Below, one piece after another: positions 1-10,159 of a DNA stretch of 23,467 bases. The position numbers and the translations under genes are program-made. The DNA lies in NCBI GenBank assembly GCA_947372535.1, contig CANBUA010000038.1, forward strand, positions 1 through 23,467, read 5' to 3'. How positions within the stretch are numbered: position 1 is the stretch's first letter; each line of letters begins with the position of its first letter. This DNA comes from Burkholderiales bacterium. GTDB taxonomy: Bacteria > Pseudomonadota > Gammaproteobacteria > Burkholderiales > Burkholderiaceae. The notes below the pieces were generated by a model. It was not told the origin of the DNA and did no database searches. It saw nothing but the letters and a program-made list of their open reading frames with translations.

Positions 1-2228
<2,228 letters not shown>

Positions 2229-2263
2229 CTTGAATCCACGGGTGGGGATTTACGCCCCTTTTG

Positions 2264-2282
2264 GCCCCGCTCAACACGGGGC
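2264..2282. repeat. Short inverted repeat between the divergent kinase genes
   Basis: The arms GCCCCG (2264-2269) and CGGGGC (2277-2282) are perfect complements around a 7-base centre. It lies in the 152-base divergent gap, 36 bases from the minus-strand kinase start. There is no T-run after either side, so it is not a standard intrinsic terminator. It could be an operator or a weak mRNA hairpin in the 5' leader of the minus-strand kinase. In GC-rich DNA such a repeat can arise by chance. Confidence 0.25.
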
Positions 2283-2367
2283 ATACTGCACATCACCAGC
2301 CAAAGCCTTGGACTGTAAGGCCTTCAATTCATTGAAACCAGCCGAAGAAACCCCGTCCTGAGGTTCT

Positions 2368-2373
2368 TACAAT
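2368..2373 (+). promoter_or_regulatory. Candidate -10 box (TACAAT) for the kinase at 2381
   Basis: TACAAT differs from the sigma-70 consensus TATAAT at one base. It ends only 7 bases before the ATG at 2381, so transcription would start at or next to the start codon, giving a leaderless or near-leaderless mRNA. No good -35 hexamer is present at 17 +/- 1 bases upstream; the best TTG-like box, TTGAAA at 2332, is about 30 bases away. Support is therefore modest. Confidence 0.3.
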
Positions 2374-2380
2374 CAAATCG

Positions 2381-3835
2381 ATGCAGGAAACTCGTCGCAG
2401 TCATCTTCATTCTCCCCAATGGCGCCCCCCGCAACGCGCCTGGGCTTGGCCTGCCGTGATTTTCGGGGCAGTGGCAGCCTGGGTTGCGTGGTTAGTGAGT
2501 GCTTCGGTGGTGTGGGCTGTTGTATTTTTGCTGATGGGCTGTGCGCCTTTTGTTTTGATGGCCGCTAGGGAGGCCCGGCGCAATAACTCGCTGGCCGTGT
2601 CATCGGATGCGCCGGGATATTGGCAGGACTGGTTGGCGGGTTGGTATTGGCAGACGGACGAGTTCCATCGCCTGGTGGTTCTCAAACCCGATCAGTCCGA
2701 TTCCGCGAGCTGGCAGTCGGCCCAAAGCTGGGTTCAGTCGGAAAAGCCGCTGTGGGCTTGCTGGGAGCTGGGCGCCTCACCTTTGACGCCAGGGCATCGG
2801 ATGATTCTCTCGATGATCGAGATGCGCATGAAATCGCGGCTGGCCCTGGACATGGATGAATTGCCCTGGCCTGTCGTGGCCGGTGGTGCAGCGAACGCGA
2901 TGGCAGCGTCAAATCGATGCATCCTCAAAGGCGTGCCCCGGTTTGACGGCCACGGGCAGTTCCTGGGCTACCACGGGGTCTGGCATCGTGGTGAAAGCAC
3001 GCCGGTATCTTCGGCCTTGACGCCTGGGGCCGAGCCCGCGCCGGCCTCTGTCGCGGAAATCACCGCATCCCCCGAGGTCAAGGAGGCCGAGCAGGAGATG
3101 CTGCGCTATGCCTTGTCCCATGATTTGCGCGCCCCGCTCCGGGTGGTCGATGGCTTTGCCCGCATCCTCAAAGAGGACTACTGCAAGTCACTGGACCGCC
3201 TGGGCAACGATCACCTGGACCGTGTGCTGGCAGCGGCAGCCCGCATGAACGGCATGATCGATGCCATCCTGGCGCAAGCGCAGTTGTCCCAATCACCGGT
3301 GCAACGAGCCCATCTGGACCTTTCGGCGATGGCCCACGAGGTGGCGCAAGAGCAACTGGTGGGGAGACTTGGTGACCAGGCGGCCGCAGGGCAGGCCGCC
3401 GTAACGGTGGACGTGGACATCACCGAGGGCCTGCTCGCCGAGGCCGATCCGGCCCTGGTGCGCCGCGTGTTGGACAACCTCATCGGCAATGCTTTGAAAT
3501 ACAGCAGCAAAGTGGCTCAGCCTCGCATTGAGGTCGGCATGGTGCCTGCCACGGTGCCAGAGGTGTATTTCGTGTCCGACAACGGTGCGGGCTTTGACAT
3601 GCAGCATGCCGACAAGCTCTTCGGCTTGTTCCAGCGCTTGCACAGCACCAAGGAGTTCCCAGGCACGGGCGTGGGGCTGGCGGGGGTGCAGAACATCATC
3701 CACCGCCATGGCGGCCGAGTCTGGGCCGAGGCTGCGCCCGGGCAGGGCGCCTGTTTCTATTTCACCTTGCAACCCAGCGTGGCCACGGCCACCTTGGGCA
3801 AGCCGGCCTCGTCAGTGCATCGGCCCGAGGCCTGA
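2381..3835 (+). CDS. Membrane sensor histidine kinase with degenerate PAS region
   Basis: A 484-residue sensor kinase. Two hydrophobic segments at about residues 22-62, with almost no loop between them, form a membrane hairpin. Residues 75-210 look like a divergent PAS domain, with GWYWQTDEFHRL near its start and a PAS-type end around FDGHGQFLGYHGVWHRGE. HisKA follows with the H-box SHDLRAPLRVV (His 247). The ATPase domain shows the N-box NLIGNALKYS, the G1 box DNGAGFD and the G2 box GTGVGLA. The family phosphorylates a response regulator, but none is encoded next to it on the same strand. Its 3' end overlaps the convergent ANTAR regulator by 24 bases. The only Shine-Dalgarno-like sequence (TGAGG, 2359-2363) is 17 bases from the ATG, too far to be convincing, so start usage may be leaderless. 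Confidence 0.88.
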   Translation: MQETRRSHLHSPQWRPPQRAWAWPAVIFGAVAAWVAWLVSASVVWAVVFLLMGCAPFVLMAAREARRNNSLAVSSDAPGYWQDWLAGWYWQTDEFHRLVVLKPDQSDSASWQSAQSWVQSEKPLWACWELGASPLTPGHRMILSMIEMRMKSRLALDMDELPWPVVAGGAANAMAASNRCILKGVPRFDGHGQFLGYHGVWHRGESTPVSSALTPGAEPAPASVAEITASPEVKEAEQEMLRYALSHDLRAPLRVVDGFARILKEDYCKSLDRLGNDHLDRVLAAAARMNGMIDAILAQAQLSQSPVQRAHLDLSAMAHEVAQEQLVGRLGDQAAAGQAAVTVDVDITEGLLAEADPALVRRVLDNLIGNALKYSSKVAQPRIEVGMVPATVPEVYFVSDNGAGFDMQHADKLFGLFQRLHSTKEFPGTGVGLAGVQNIIHRHGGRVWAEAAPGQGACFYFTLQPSVATATLGKPASSVHRPEA

Positions 3836-4444
3836 AATCACTTCCTGCGCGTCGATCAGGCGTTGACAGACGGCCAGCAGGCTCAGTCCTTCCTGGCGTG
3901 CTTGTGCATTGAGGCGTTCCACAGCGGCCAGGCGGCCCAGCGAGTGGCGGTGCATGACCATCCCGGCGGCCAGGGCCACGACATCGCCCAGGCTGCCATC
4001 GACCACCACAGGCATGCTGATCACGATGGGCTGGGCCGCGGGCGCTTCAATGGGCACAGGCGCAGCCTGGGGCCGGCTGGCAAAAGCGGCTTCCACCGCC
4101 GGCACGATCTGCTGGATGTCCAGCGGCTTGATGAGGTAAGTGATGGCGCCCAGGGCCTTGACCTGCTTGATGGTGGCCTCGTCCGCGAAGGCCGACAGGA
4201 ACATGAAAGGGATTTGGCAATACTCGCGCAAATAGGCCGCCACGTCGAAGCCGGACTTGCCTTCCATGCGGATGTCGAGCAAGGCGAGGTCGGGTTTGTG
4301 TTGCCGCGCCAGCAAGATGGCATCGTCCCCGTTGTCGGCGTCGATCACGTCGTAGCCAGCCTGGGACAGCCCGTGAGTCACTGTGGCCAGGACGAGCCGG
4401 TCGTCGTCGACCACGAGTACCTTGCCTTTTTTTGTCGCATTCAT
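3812..4444 (-). CDS. Response regulator, receiver plus ANTAR RNA-binding domain
   Basis: A 210-residue two-component response regulator. The receiver domain (about residues 7-122) shows the acidic pocket VVDDD (13-15), phosphoacceptor Asp57 in LALLDIRM, Ser84 and the conserved Lys106 in YLIKPLD. A proline/alanine linker (123-150) leads to a C-terminal region (about 152-200) with the ANTAR spacing of A-G-x-x-M, Leu, Ala and a late LxxVxxxL helix. ANTAR domains bind paired RNA hairpins and prevent transcription termination, as in AmiR, NasT and EutV. It is therefore likely to act on nascent RNA rather than on promoter DNA. It lies 68 bases downstream of a HisKA_2 kinase on the same strand, the kinase class usually paired with ANTAR regulators. 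No nearby target operon is evident. Confidence 0.82.
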   Translation of the reverse strand: MNATKKGKVLVVDDDRLVLATVTHGLSQAGYDVIDADNGDDAILLARQHKPDLALLDIRMEGKSGFDVAAYLREYCQIPFMFLSAFADEATIKQVKALGAITYLIKPLDIQQIVPAVEAAFASRPQAAPVPIEAPAAQPIVISMPVVVDGSLGDVVALAAGMVMHRHSLGRLAAVERLNAQARQEGLSLLAVCQRLIDAQEVISGLGPMH

Positions 4445-4471
4445 CGTGTCAGGTTACGCGCTGCCCCGGTT

Positions 4472-4486
4472 CCGTGAAAGCCACGG
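4472..4486 (-). repeat. Small hairpin in the kinase-regulator intergenic gap
   Basis: Read on the minus strand, the 68-base gap between the HisKA_2 kinase and the ANTAR regulator contains CCGTG, a 5-base loop GCTTT, and CACGG. An alternative pairing, TTCCG with CGGAA, encloses the same hairpin. There is no following T-run. ANTAR target hairpins have six-base loops with conserved A and G, which this 5-base loop does not match. Its role is unknown. Confidence 0.25.
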
Positions 4487-4512
4487 CATGTCGGAATGTT
4501 GTGTCCAGGGTC

Positions 4513-6759
4513 CTATTGTGGCCAAAGTGCGTACTGTTGACCAGTGGGCTCACCCAGGCTAGGGGGGGGCGCCGTTAAACTGACCCCAGGTGGTGTGAGT
4601 TGCAAACGGGTCACGATCTTGCCCACTTCCTGGTGCATGTGGATGCTGGAACTGCGCCTGGGCAACAGGGCCCGCACCAGGCCCAGCCCCGAGACACCGC
4701 CCCGGATGCGGTCGATCGAAAAGCCTTCGGGTAGGTTGCCTTCGTTGCGAACGATGATGTTGACGCCCTGCTCGTCGCTGCGCAAGACGCACTCGATGGG
4801 TGTGCCAGCTGGGCTGTGTTTGTGGGCATTCGTCAACAGTTCGTTCAGGCACAGCGCAATCGGGATGGACTCAGCCTCGGGCAATTGCCATTCGGCCACC
4901 TTGGGGCCTTCTTGACTGAGCGTGATGGTGTGGGCGAAGGTGCGCTGCACCGAAGCGGCGATCGCTTCGACCACGCTGTGCAGGTAGAGCGGCCCGCCCG
5001 CGCCCACCTGCAAGCCGTAAACCTGGGCGATGGCCTGTACTTGACCGACGACTTCGGCGATGGCGGGCGCCACCTCGGGCTTGCGCGAGGCGATCTGTTG
5101 CAGCAGCCCAGCCACGCCCTGGAGGTTGTTCTTGATGCGGTGATGCACCTCGCGCACCAGCATCTCGCGTTGCGCGATGGCCGCCGCCAGCCGGGCTTTC
5201 TCGGCGGCGCGTTGTTCGCTCACGTCGGTGGCCACCACCAGCAACTGGTCGGTGGCCTGGCCGTCCTGGCTCAGGGGCAGGTAGTTCACGTCCCAGATCT
5301 GCTCGGGGCCTTTGCCGCCATCGACCTTGTGCTCGCGGTGCAGGGCCTTGTGGCTGTCCAGGGCGGTGTTCATTTCAGCACGCATCAGGCGGGCGCGTGC
5401 CGGCGGGTAGATGTCCTCCAGCGATTCGCCCAAGGCCTGCACGGCGTCGCGCTGCATGAAGGCCGAGGCGCTTTTGTTGACCTGCATCACTTTGAGCGAT
5501 GGGGCCTCGTGCACGCTGATGGCCATGGGCGCCATCTCGATGATGCGCTTGAGCATGGCCTCGGCCTCGGCGCTGCGGGCCTCGGCCTGACGGCGGCGGT
5601 CGATGTCCAGCAGGGCGTAGGTGGTCTGGCGCTGGTTGAATTCGCCCAGGGTGACCACGGCATTGCCGACCACCCAGAAGGTGCGGCCATCGCGGCCCAG
5701 GACCTGGCACTCGAAGGTGTGAGACTGGCCGTCGTGCAGGTCGTCCAGGTACTCGGTCATGCGGAAAGGATGGTCCAGGTCGGGCATGGCCACGGTGGAC
5801 AGCGGCTGGCCGACAAAATCGGGCAGATCGCCGCCGAACATGCGTCGGGCCGAGCGGTTCATCCAGGAGATGCCCGAGGCATCCAGCGTGACGATGCCCA
5901 CGAAGACCGAATCGAGGATGGCCCGGGTGCGGTCGGCTTGCAAGGCCAGGTCTCGGCCCATGGCTTCGAGTTGCGCTTTTTGCGAGCGGATGCGGCTGAT
6001 GTCCGACAGCACCGCGATGGCCTCCAGCGGGTTGTTGCTCGAGCCGATGCGCTTGATCGACAGGGCGTACCACATGGGCGGGTGATCGGGCGAGATGATC
6101 TCCAGCTCGCTCTCGTACTGGCCCTCAGTCTGGAGCCGCGCCACGGATTCGACCACCACACGCTTGATGCGGGGGTCGTGGTCGAGCAGGGCGTCCAGGC
6201 GCTTGCTGGTCAAGGAGCCGGGCGGCATGCCTAGCATGCGCTCGAAGCGGCGGTTGCAGCGCACCAGGGTGTCGCCGCGCAAGTAGGCGATGCCGGCAGG
6301 CGAGCTCTCCAGGATGGTCGAGAGCTCGCGCAACAGGGATTCGCGCGAGTCTTTGTCCAGGGTGGCAGCGCGTTGGGTGCGGTCTTCGGTGCTCAGGTGC
6401 AGGCCGCCGCTGGGGTCGCTGGCCACGCACAGCAGGCGTCGCACGCCATTGGCGCCAGTGGCCGCGATGTGCACCTTGCCCAGCAGCGTGCGCGGTGTCT
6501 GGCCTGGGCGGGTGATGCTGGTGCGGGTGGGCAGGGCGCCTTCGTCAGGACGCAGGCCGAGGAGGGCCAGCGGGGTGTCCCAGCCAGTGATCTGTTGCAG
6601 GGCTGACGAGAGCGTCGAGAGCATCTGCCCCGGTTGAGGATCGTCCGAGACCAGGTCGCCAAAGGCGCGGTTGTGGCGCAACCAGCGGCCCTGCTCGTCG
6701 AACTCGGCCAGCGGGGTCGGGATGAGGTCGAACCAGGCGTCCAGGGGGCTAGGGTCCAT
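4513..6759 (-). CDS. Soluble four-PAS sensor histidine kinase, HisKA_2 type
   Basis: A 748-residue cytoplasmic kinase with no transmembrane segment. Four PAS-like domains can be traced: about 7-110, 145-260 (ending LSDISRIRSQ), 278-392 (LLDIDRRRQ) and 403-520 (VATDVSEQR). The dimerisation box is VREVHHRIKNNLQ with His539/His540, diagnostic of the HisKA_2 family, and the ATPase N-box is CLNELLTNAHKHS at about 637-649. HisKA_2 kinases typically signal to ANTAR regulators, and one follows 68 bases downstream. Upstream, the apbC stop is only 12 bases away, so the three genes may be co-transcribed. No clear ribosome binding site precedes the ATG. A run of eight C residues on the coding strand near the 3' end (4562-4569) encodes the PPP of the C-terminal tail. 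Confidence 0.9.
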   Translation of the reverse strand: MDPSPLDAWFDLIPTPLAEFDEQGRWLRHNRAFGDLVSDDPQPGQMLSTLSSALQQITGWDTPLALLGLRPDEGALPTRTSITRPGQTPRTLLGKVHIAATGANGVRRLLCVASDPSGGLHLSTEDRTQRAATLDKDSRESLLRELSTILESSPAGIAYLRGDTLVRCNRRFERMLGMPPGSLTSKRLDALLDHDPRIKRVVVESVARLQTEGQYESELEIISPDHPPMWYALSIKRIGSSNNPLEAIAVLSDISRIRSQKAQLEAMGRDLALQADRTRAILDSVFVGIVTLDASGISWMNRSARRMFGGDLPDFVGQPLSTVAMPDLDHPFRMTEYLDDLHDGQSHTFECQVLGRDGRTFWVVGNAVVTLGEFNQRQTTYALLDIDRRRQAEARSAEAEAMLKRIIEMAPMAISVHEAPSLKVMQVNKSASAFMQRDAVQALGESLEDIYPPARARLMRAEMNTALDSHKALHREHKVDGGKGPEQIWDVNYLPLSQDGQATDQLLVVATDVSEQRAAEKARLAAAIAQREMLVREVHHRIKNNLQGVAGLLQQIASRKPEVAPAIAEVVGQVQAIAQVYGLQVGAGGPLYLHSVVEAIAASVQRTFAHTITLSQEGPKVAEWQLPEAESIPIALCLNELLTNAHKHSPAGTPIECVLRSDEQGVNIIVRNEGNLPEGFSIDRIRGGVSGLGLVRALLPRRSSSIHMHQEVGKIVTRLQLTPPGVSLTAPPPSLGEPTGQQYALWPQ

Positions 6760-6771
6760 AAGAGTACTACT

Positions 6772-7899
6772 TCATGGGCCGGCTGGGGGCGATACGACGG
6801 CCACGCTAGGCATTTTGGACGAGTAATCCTTGGGCAGCAAAGACAATTTTGCGGCCATCTGGCGGGCGATGTCCTTGTAGAGCTGCGCAGGGCGGCTGTC
6901 CGGGTCGCTGATCAGGGTGGGGCGGCCTGAATCGGCCTGCTCGCGGATCTTGAGGTCCAGCGGCAAAGAGCCCAGCAGCGTGACATGGCCCTCGTCGGCC
7001 AGGCGCTGGCCGCCGTGCTCGCCGAAGATGTGCGCCTCGTGGCCGCATTGCGGGCAGTGGTAGACCGCCATGTTCTCAACCACGCCCAGCACTGGCACGC
7101 TGACTTTTTCGAACATGCGCAGGCCTTTGCGGGCGTCCAGCAGGGCGATGTCTTGCGGTGTGGTGATGACGATGGCGGCCGTCAGCGGGGCGCGTTGGCA
7201 GATGGTCAAGTGGATGTCGCCCGTGCCGGGGGGCATGTCGACGATCAGGTAGTCCAGCGGCACACCGGGCTCGCCCCAGTTGCTCAGTTTGAGCAATTGA
7301 TCAAGCGCCTGGGTGGCCATGGGGCCGCGCCAGATCGTGGGGGCTTCGTCGGCCACCAGCAGGCCCATGGACATCATCTGGATGCCATGCTTGATGGGCG
7401 GTGTGATGGTCTTGCCATCGGGGCTGTCGGGCTTGCCGCTCAGGCCCATCATCAAAGGCATGCTGGGGCCATAGATGTCGGCGTCCAGCATGCCGACGCG
7501 GGCGCCTTCGGCCGCCAGGGCCAGGGCCAGGTTGATGGCCGTGGTGCTTTTGCCGACGCCACCTTTGCCCGAGGCCACGGCCACGAGGTTCTTGATGCCG
7601 GGCAGGGTGGTCATGCCGCGGGGGATGGCGTGGGTGATGACCTTGGTGTGCCAACTGACGGCGACGCTGTCGATGCCTTCTACCCGCGTCAAGGCCTGGC
7701 GGACCAGGCTGGTGTAAGCGTCCCATTGGCTTTTGGCCGGGTAGCCCAGGGTGATGGACAAGGTCGCTTGCGAACCGCTGACCGACAGGCTGTCCACCTG
7801 GCGGGTGCTGACCCAATCGCGGCCCGTCAAGGGGTCCACGACGGCCTGGAGGGCCTCAATCAGGCTGGTTTCGAGGGCGGTGCTGGGGGAAAAACTCAT
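6772..7899 (-). CDS. apbC: Iron-sulfur cluster carrier ATPase, Mrp/ApbC/NBP35 family
   Basis: A 375-residue cytoplasmic P-loop ATPase of the Mrp/ApbC group, which holds a labile 4Fe-4S cluster between two subunits and passes it to target enzymes. The N-terminal 90 residues are the MIP18/DUF59-like domain. The deviant Walker A motif SGKGGVGKST (about 110-119) follows, then a Walker A' region with DADIYGPSMP (about 139-148) and the switch VDMPPGTGDIH (220-230). The cluster-binding CPQC gives Cys282 and Cys285. Length matches bacterial family members. It is divergent from metG, with 145 bases between them. The HisKA_2/ANTAR genes follow on the same strand. No strong Shine-Dalgarno sequence is seen. 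Confidence 0.95.
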   Translation of the reverse strand: MSFSPSTALETSLIEALQAVVDPLTGRDWVSTRQVDSLSVSGSQATLSITLGYPAKSQWDAYTSLVRQALTRVEGIDSVAVSWHTKVITHAIPRGMTTLPGIKNLVAVASGKGGVGKSTTAINLALALAAEGARVGMLDADIYGPSMPLMMGLSGKPDSPDGKTITPPIKHGIQMMSMGLLVADEAPTIWRGPMATQALDQLLKLSNWGEPGVPLDYLIVDMPPGTGDIHLTICQRAPLTAAIVITTPQDIALLDARKGLRMFEKVSVPVLGVVENMAVYHCPQCGHEAHIFGEHGGQRLADEGHVTLLGSLPLDLKIREQADSGRPTLISDPDSRPAQLYKDIARQMAAKLSLLPKDYSSKMPSVAVVSPPAGP

Positions 7900-7975
7900 G
7901 GAAATGTGCAGTGTCTGTCGAGGCTGGCGACCAAAGCAAACCGCCCGGTCACGCCAGAGTGCCAGTCTAGCGCCC

Positions 7976-7981
7976 TAAAAT
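7976..7981 (+). promoter_or_regulatory. Candidate -10 box (TAAAAT) for metG
   Basis: TAAAAT sits 63 bases upstream of the metG ATG in the 145-base gap between apbC and metG. The context CCTAAAATGG resembles the box at 13606 upstream of DUF3460 (GATAAAATGG). The hexamer 17 bases upstream is a poor -35 match. The call rests on the -10 match, its position and its recurrence in the window. Confidence 0.35.
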
Positions 7982-8044
7982 GGTTGACCTCTGTGTCCAT
8001 TCGTTCCGGTTTATTCAAACCAGGGCGACACCCCGCGCCGCACC

Positions 8045-10153
8045 ATGCCACGTCAGCTCTTTGTCACGACCGCCCTGCCTTACGCCAACGGCCATTTCCA
8101 CATCGGCCACATCATGGAATACATCCAGGCCGACATCTGGGTGCGCTTTCAACGTATGCGGGGCAACCAGGTGCATTTCGTGGGGGCCGACGATGCCCAT
8201 GGCGCGCCGATCATGATCGCGGCCGAGAAGGCCGGCAAGACGCCGCAGCAGTTCGTGGCCGACATCGCCGCTGGCCGCAAGCCTTACCTGGATGGCTTTC
8301 ATGTCAGCTTCGACCACTGGTCCAGCACCGACAGCCCCGAGAATCACCATTTGGCGCAAGAGATCTACTTGTCGCTCAAGGCTGCGGGCCTGATCAGCGT
8401 CAAGCCGGTGGAGCAGTTTTTCGACCCCGACAAAAGCATGTTCTTGCCGGACCGCTTCATCAAGGGTGAGTGCCCCAAGTGCGGCGCCAAGGATCAATAC
8501 GGCGATTCCTGCGAGGTGTGCGGCGCGGTCTATTCGCCCACCGAGTTGAAGAACCCGTTTTCGGCGCTCAGCGGCGCCACGCCCGTGTTGCGCACCAGCG
8601 ACCACTATTTTTTCAAACTGTCCGACCCGCGTTGCAGCGAGTTCCTGCAAGCCTGGACCCAGGACGGCAAGCTGCAATCCGAGGTGGCCAACAAGATCCG
8701 CGAGTGGTTCACCAAGGACGAGAACGGCGAGGGTGGCCTGGGCGATTGGGACATCAGCCGCGATGCGCCTTATTTCGGCATCGAGATCCCGGACGCGCCG
8801 GGCAAGTATTTCTATGTGTGGCTGGATGCGCCCATCGGCTACCTGGCCTCGCTCAAGAGCTACTTCACGGCGGGCGGCCCCAAGGCGGCCTATGGCGAGA
8901 CACGCAGCTTTGAAGAGTTCATGGCCGATCCGGCGGTCGAGCAGGTGCATTTCATCGGCAAGGACATCACGTATTTCCACACCCTGTTCTGGCCCGCCAT
9001 GCTGCAATTCAGTGGCCGCAAGCTGCCCAGCCAGGTGAACGTGCATGGTTTCATGACCGTCAACAACGGCGAGAAGATGAGCAAGAGCCGGGGCACGGGC
9101 CTGGATCCGCTCAAGTACCTCTCCCTGGGCATGAACGCCGAGTGGCTGCGTTACTACATCGCGGCCAAGCTCAATGCCCGTGTGGAAGACATCGACTTCA
9201 ACCCTGATGATTTCGTGGCGCGAGTCAACAGCGACTTGATCGGCAAGTACATCAACATCGCCAGCCGCGCGGCAGGCTTTTTGACCAAGCGCTTCGAAGG
9301 GCGCTTGTGCCAGGTCGGCGGCACGCGTGACGAGTCGCCGGAGACGCTGAAGGCGCGTTTGCTGCTGACCAGCCTGCAGGCCCGACACGATGTCATCGTT
9401 GAGCTCTACGAACAGCGAGATTTTGGCAAGGTGCTGCGCGAGATCATGCTGCTGGCCGACCGCGTCAACGAGTACGTGGATGCCAACAAGCCTTGGGAGT
9501 TGGCCAAACAGGCAGGCCAGGATGCGCGCTTGCACGAGGTGTGCACGGTTTGCGTCGAAGCCTTCCGCATCCTGACCATCTACCTCAAGCCTGTACTGCC
9601 CGCGCTGGCCGCGCAGGTCGAGGCTTTCCTCAATGTCACGCCCATGTTCATGGACAAGAGCCAGGAACTGCTTGGCGTGCACACCATTGGCGAGTACAAG
9701 CACCTCATGCAACGTGTCGATCCCAAACTGCTGGATGCCTTGTTCGAGGCCCCTCCCGCGCCCGTGGTGGTCGAAGAGGCGTCAACAAAACCTGGCGGTG
9801 AGGAGATCGCCCCGCTCATCACCATCGACGACTTCGTCAAGGTGGACCTGCGCATCGCCAAGATCGTCAACTGCGAGCCGGTGGAAGGCTCGACCAAGTT
9901 GCTGCGCTTGACGCTGGACGTGGGTGAGGGCCGCACGCGCAATGTGTTCAGCGGCATTGCCTCGGCTTACAAACCCGAGCAACTGATCGGCAAAATGACG
10001 GTGATGGTGGCCAACCTGGCGCCCCGCAAGATGAAGTTCGGCATCAGCGAAGGCATGGTGCTGGCGGCGTCAGACGCCGATGAAAAGGCCACCCCGGGCA
10101 TCCACGTGCTGGAACCTTGGCCAGGCGCTCAAGCTGGCATGCGGGTGAGGTAA
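8045..10153 (+). CDS. metG: Methionyl-tRNA synthetase
   Basis: Charges tRNA-Met with methionine using ATP, in the cytoplasm. The class I signature is HIGH at residues 19-22 and KMSKS at 344-348. The inserted zinc knuckle has Cys143, Cys146, Cys156 and Cys159 in the MetG1 arrangement. A C-terminal tRNA-binding OB-fold (Trbp111-like) starts at about residue 595 ([13 protein letters not shown]) and runs to the end. At 702 residues it is full length for the proteobacterial dimeric form. The N-terminus ([22 protein letters not shown]) fits the ATG at 8045. The SulP transporter begins 6 bases after the stop, so the two genes may be read together. Confidence 0.98.
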   Translation: MPRQLFVTTALPYANGHFHIGHIMEYIQADIWVRFQRMRGNQVHFVGADDAHGAPIMIAAEKAGKTPQQFVADIAAGRKPYLDGFHVSFDHWSSTDSPENHHLAQEIYLSLKAAGLISVKPVEQFFDPDKSMFLPDRFIKGECPKCGAKDQYGDSCEVCGAVYSPTELKNPFSALSGATPVLRTSDHYFFKLSDPRCSEFLQAWTQDGKLQSEVANKIREWFTKDENGEGGLGDWDISRDAPYFGIEIPDAPGKYFYVWLDAPIGYLASLKSYFTAGGPKAAYGETRSFEEFMADPAVEQVHFIGKDITYFHTLFWPAMLQFSGRKLPSQVNVHGFMTVNNGEKMSKSRGTGLDPLKYLSLGMNAEWLRYYIAAKLNARVEDIDFNPDDFVARVNSDLIGKYINIASRAAGFLTKRFEGRLCQVGGTRDESPETLKARLLLTSLQARHDVIVELYEQRDFGKVLREIMLLADRVNEYVDANKPWELAKQAGQDARLHEVCTVCVEAFRILTIYLKPVLPALAAQVEAFLNVTPMFMDKSQELLGVHTIGEYKHLMQRVDPKLLDALFEAPPAPVVVEEASTKPGGEEIAPLITIDDFVKVDLRIAKIVNCEPVEGSTKLLRLTLDVGEGRTRNVFSGIASAYKPEQLIGKMTVMVANLAPRKMKFGISEGMVLAASDADEKATPGIHVLEPWPGAQAGMRVR

Positions 10154-10159
10154 GCGCCC

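Noticed and set aside
4816..6234. 472-codon plus-strand frame opposite the HisKA_2 kinase
   Set aside because: His/Gly/Ala-rich composition typical of an antisense shadow in GC-rich DNA; the minus strand has clear PAS, HHRIKNN and ATPase motifs.
8008..8021. GGTTT-ATTC-AAACC hairpin upstream of metG
   Set aside because: Only a 5-base stem with a 4-base loop and no context for a T-box or other riboswitch; too likely by chance.
6985..8469. 494-codon plus-strand frame spanning apbC and the start of metG
   Set aside because: Crosses two real genes on opposite strands, no domain, and composition of a shadow frame.
8015..9712. 565-codon minus-strand frame opposite metG
   Set aside because: No recognisable domain; the plus strand encodes a complete methionyl-tRNA synthetase with HIGH and KMSKS.
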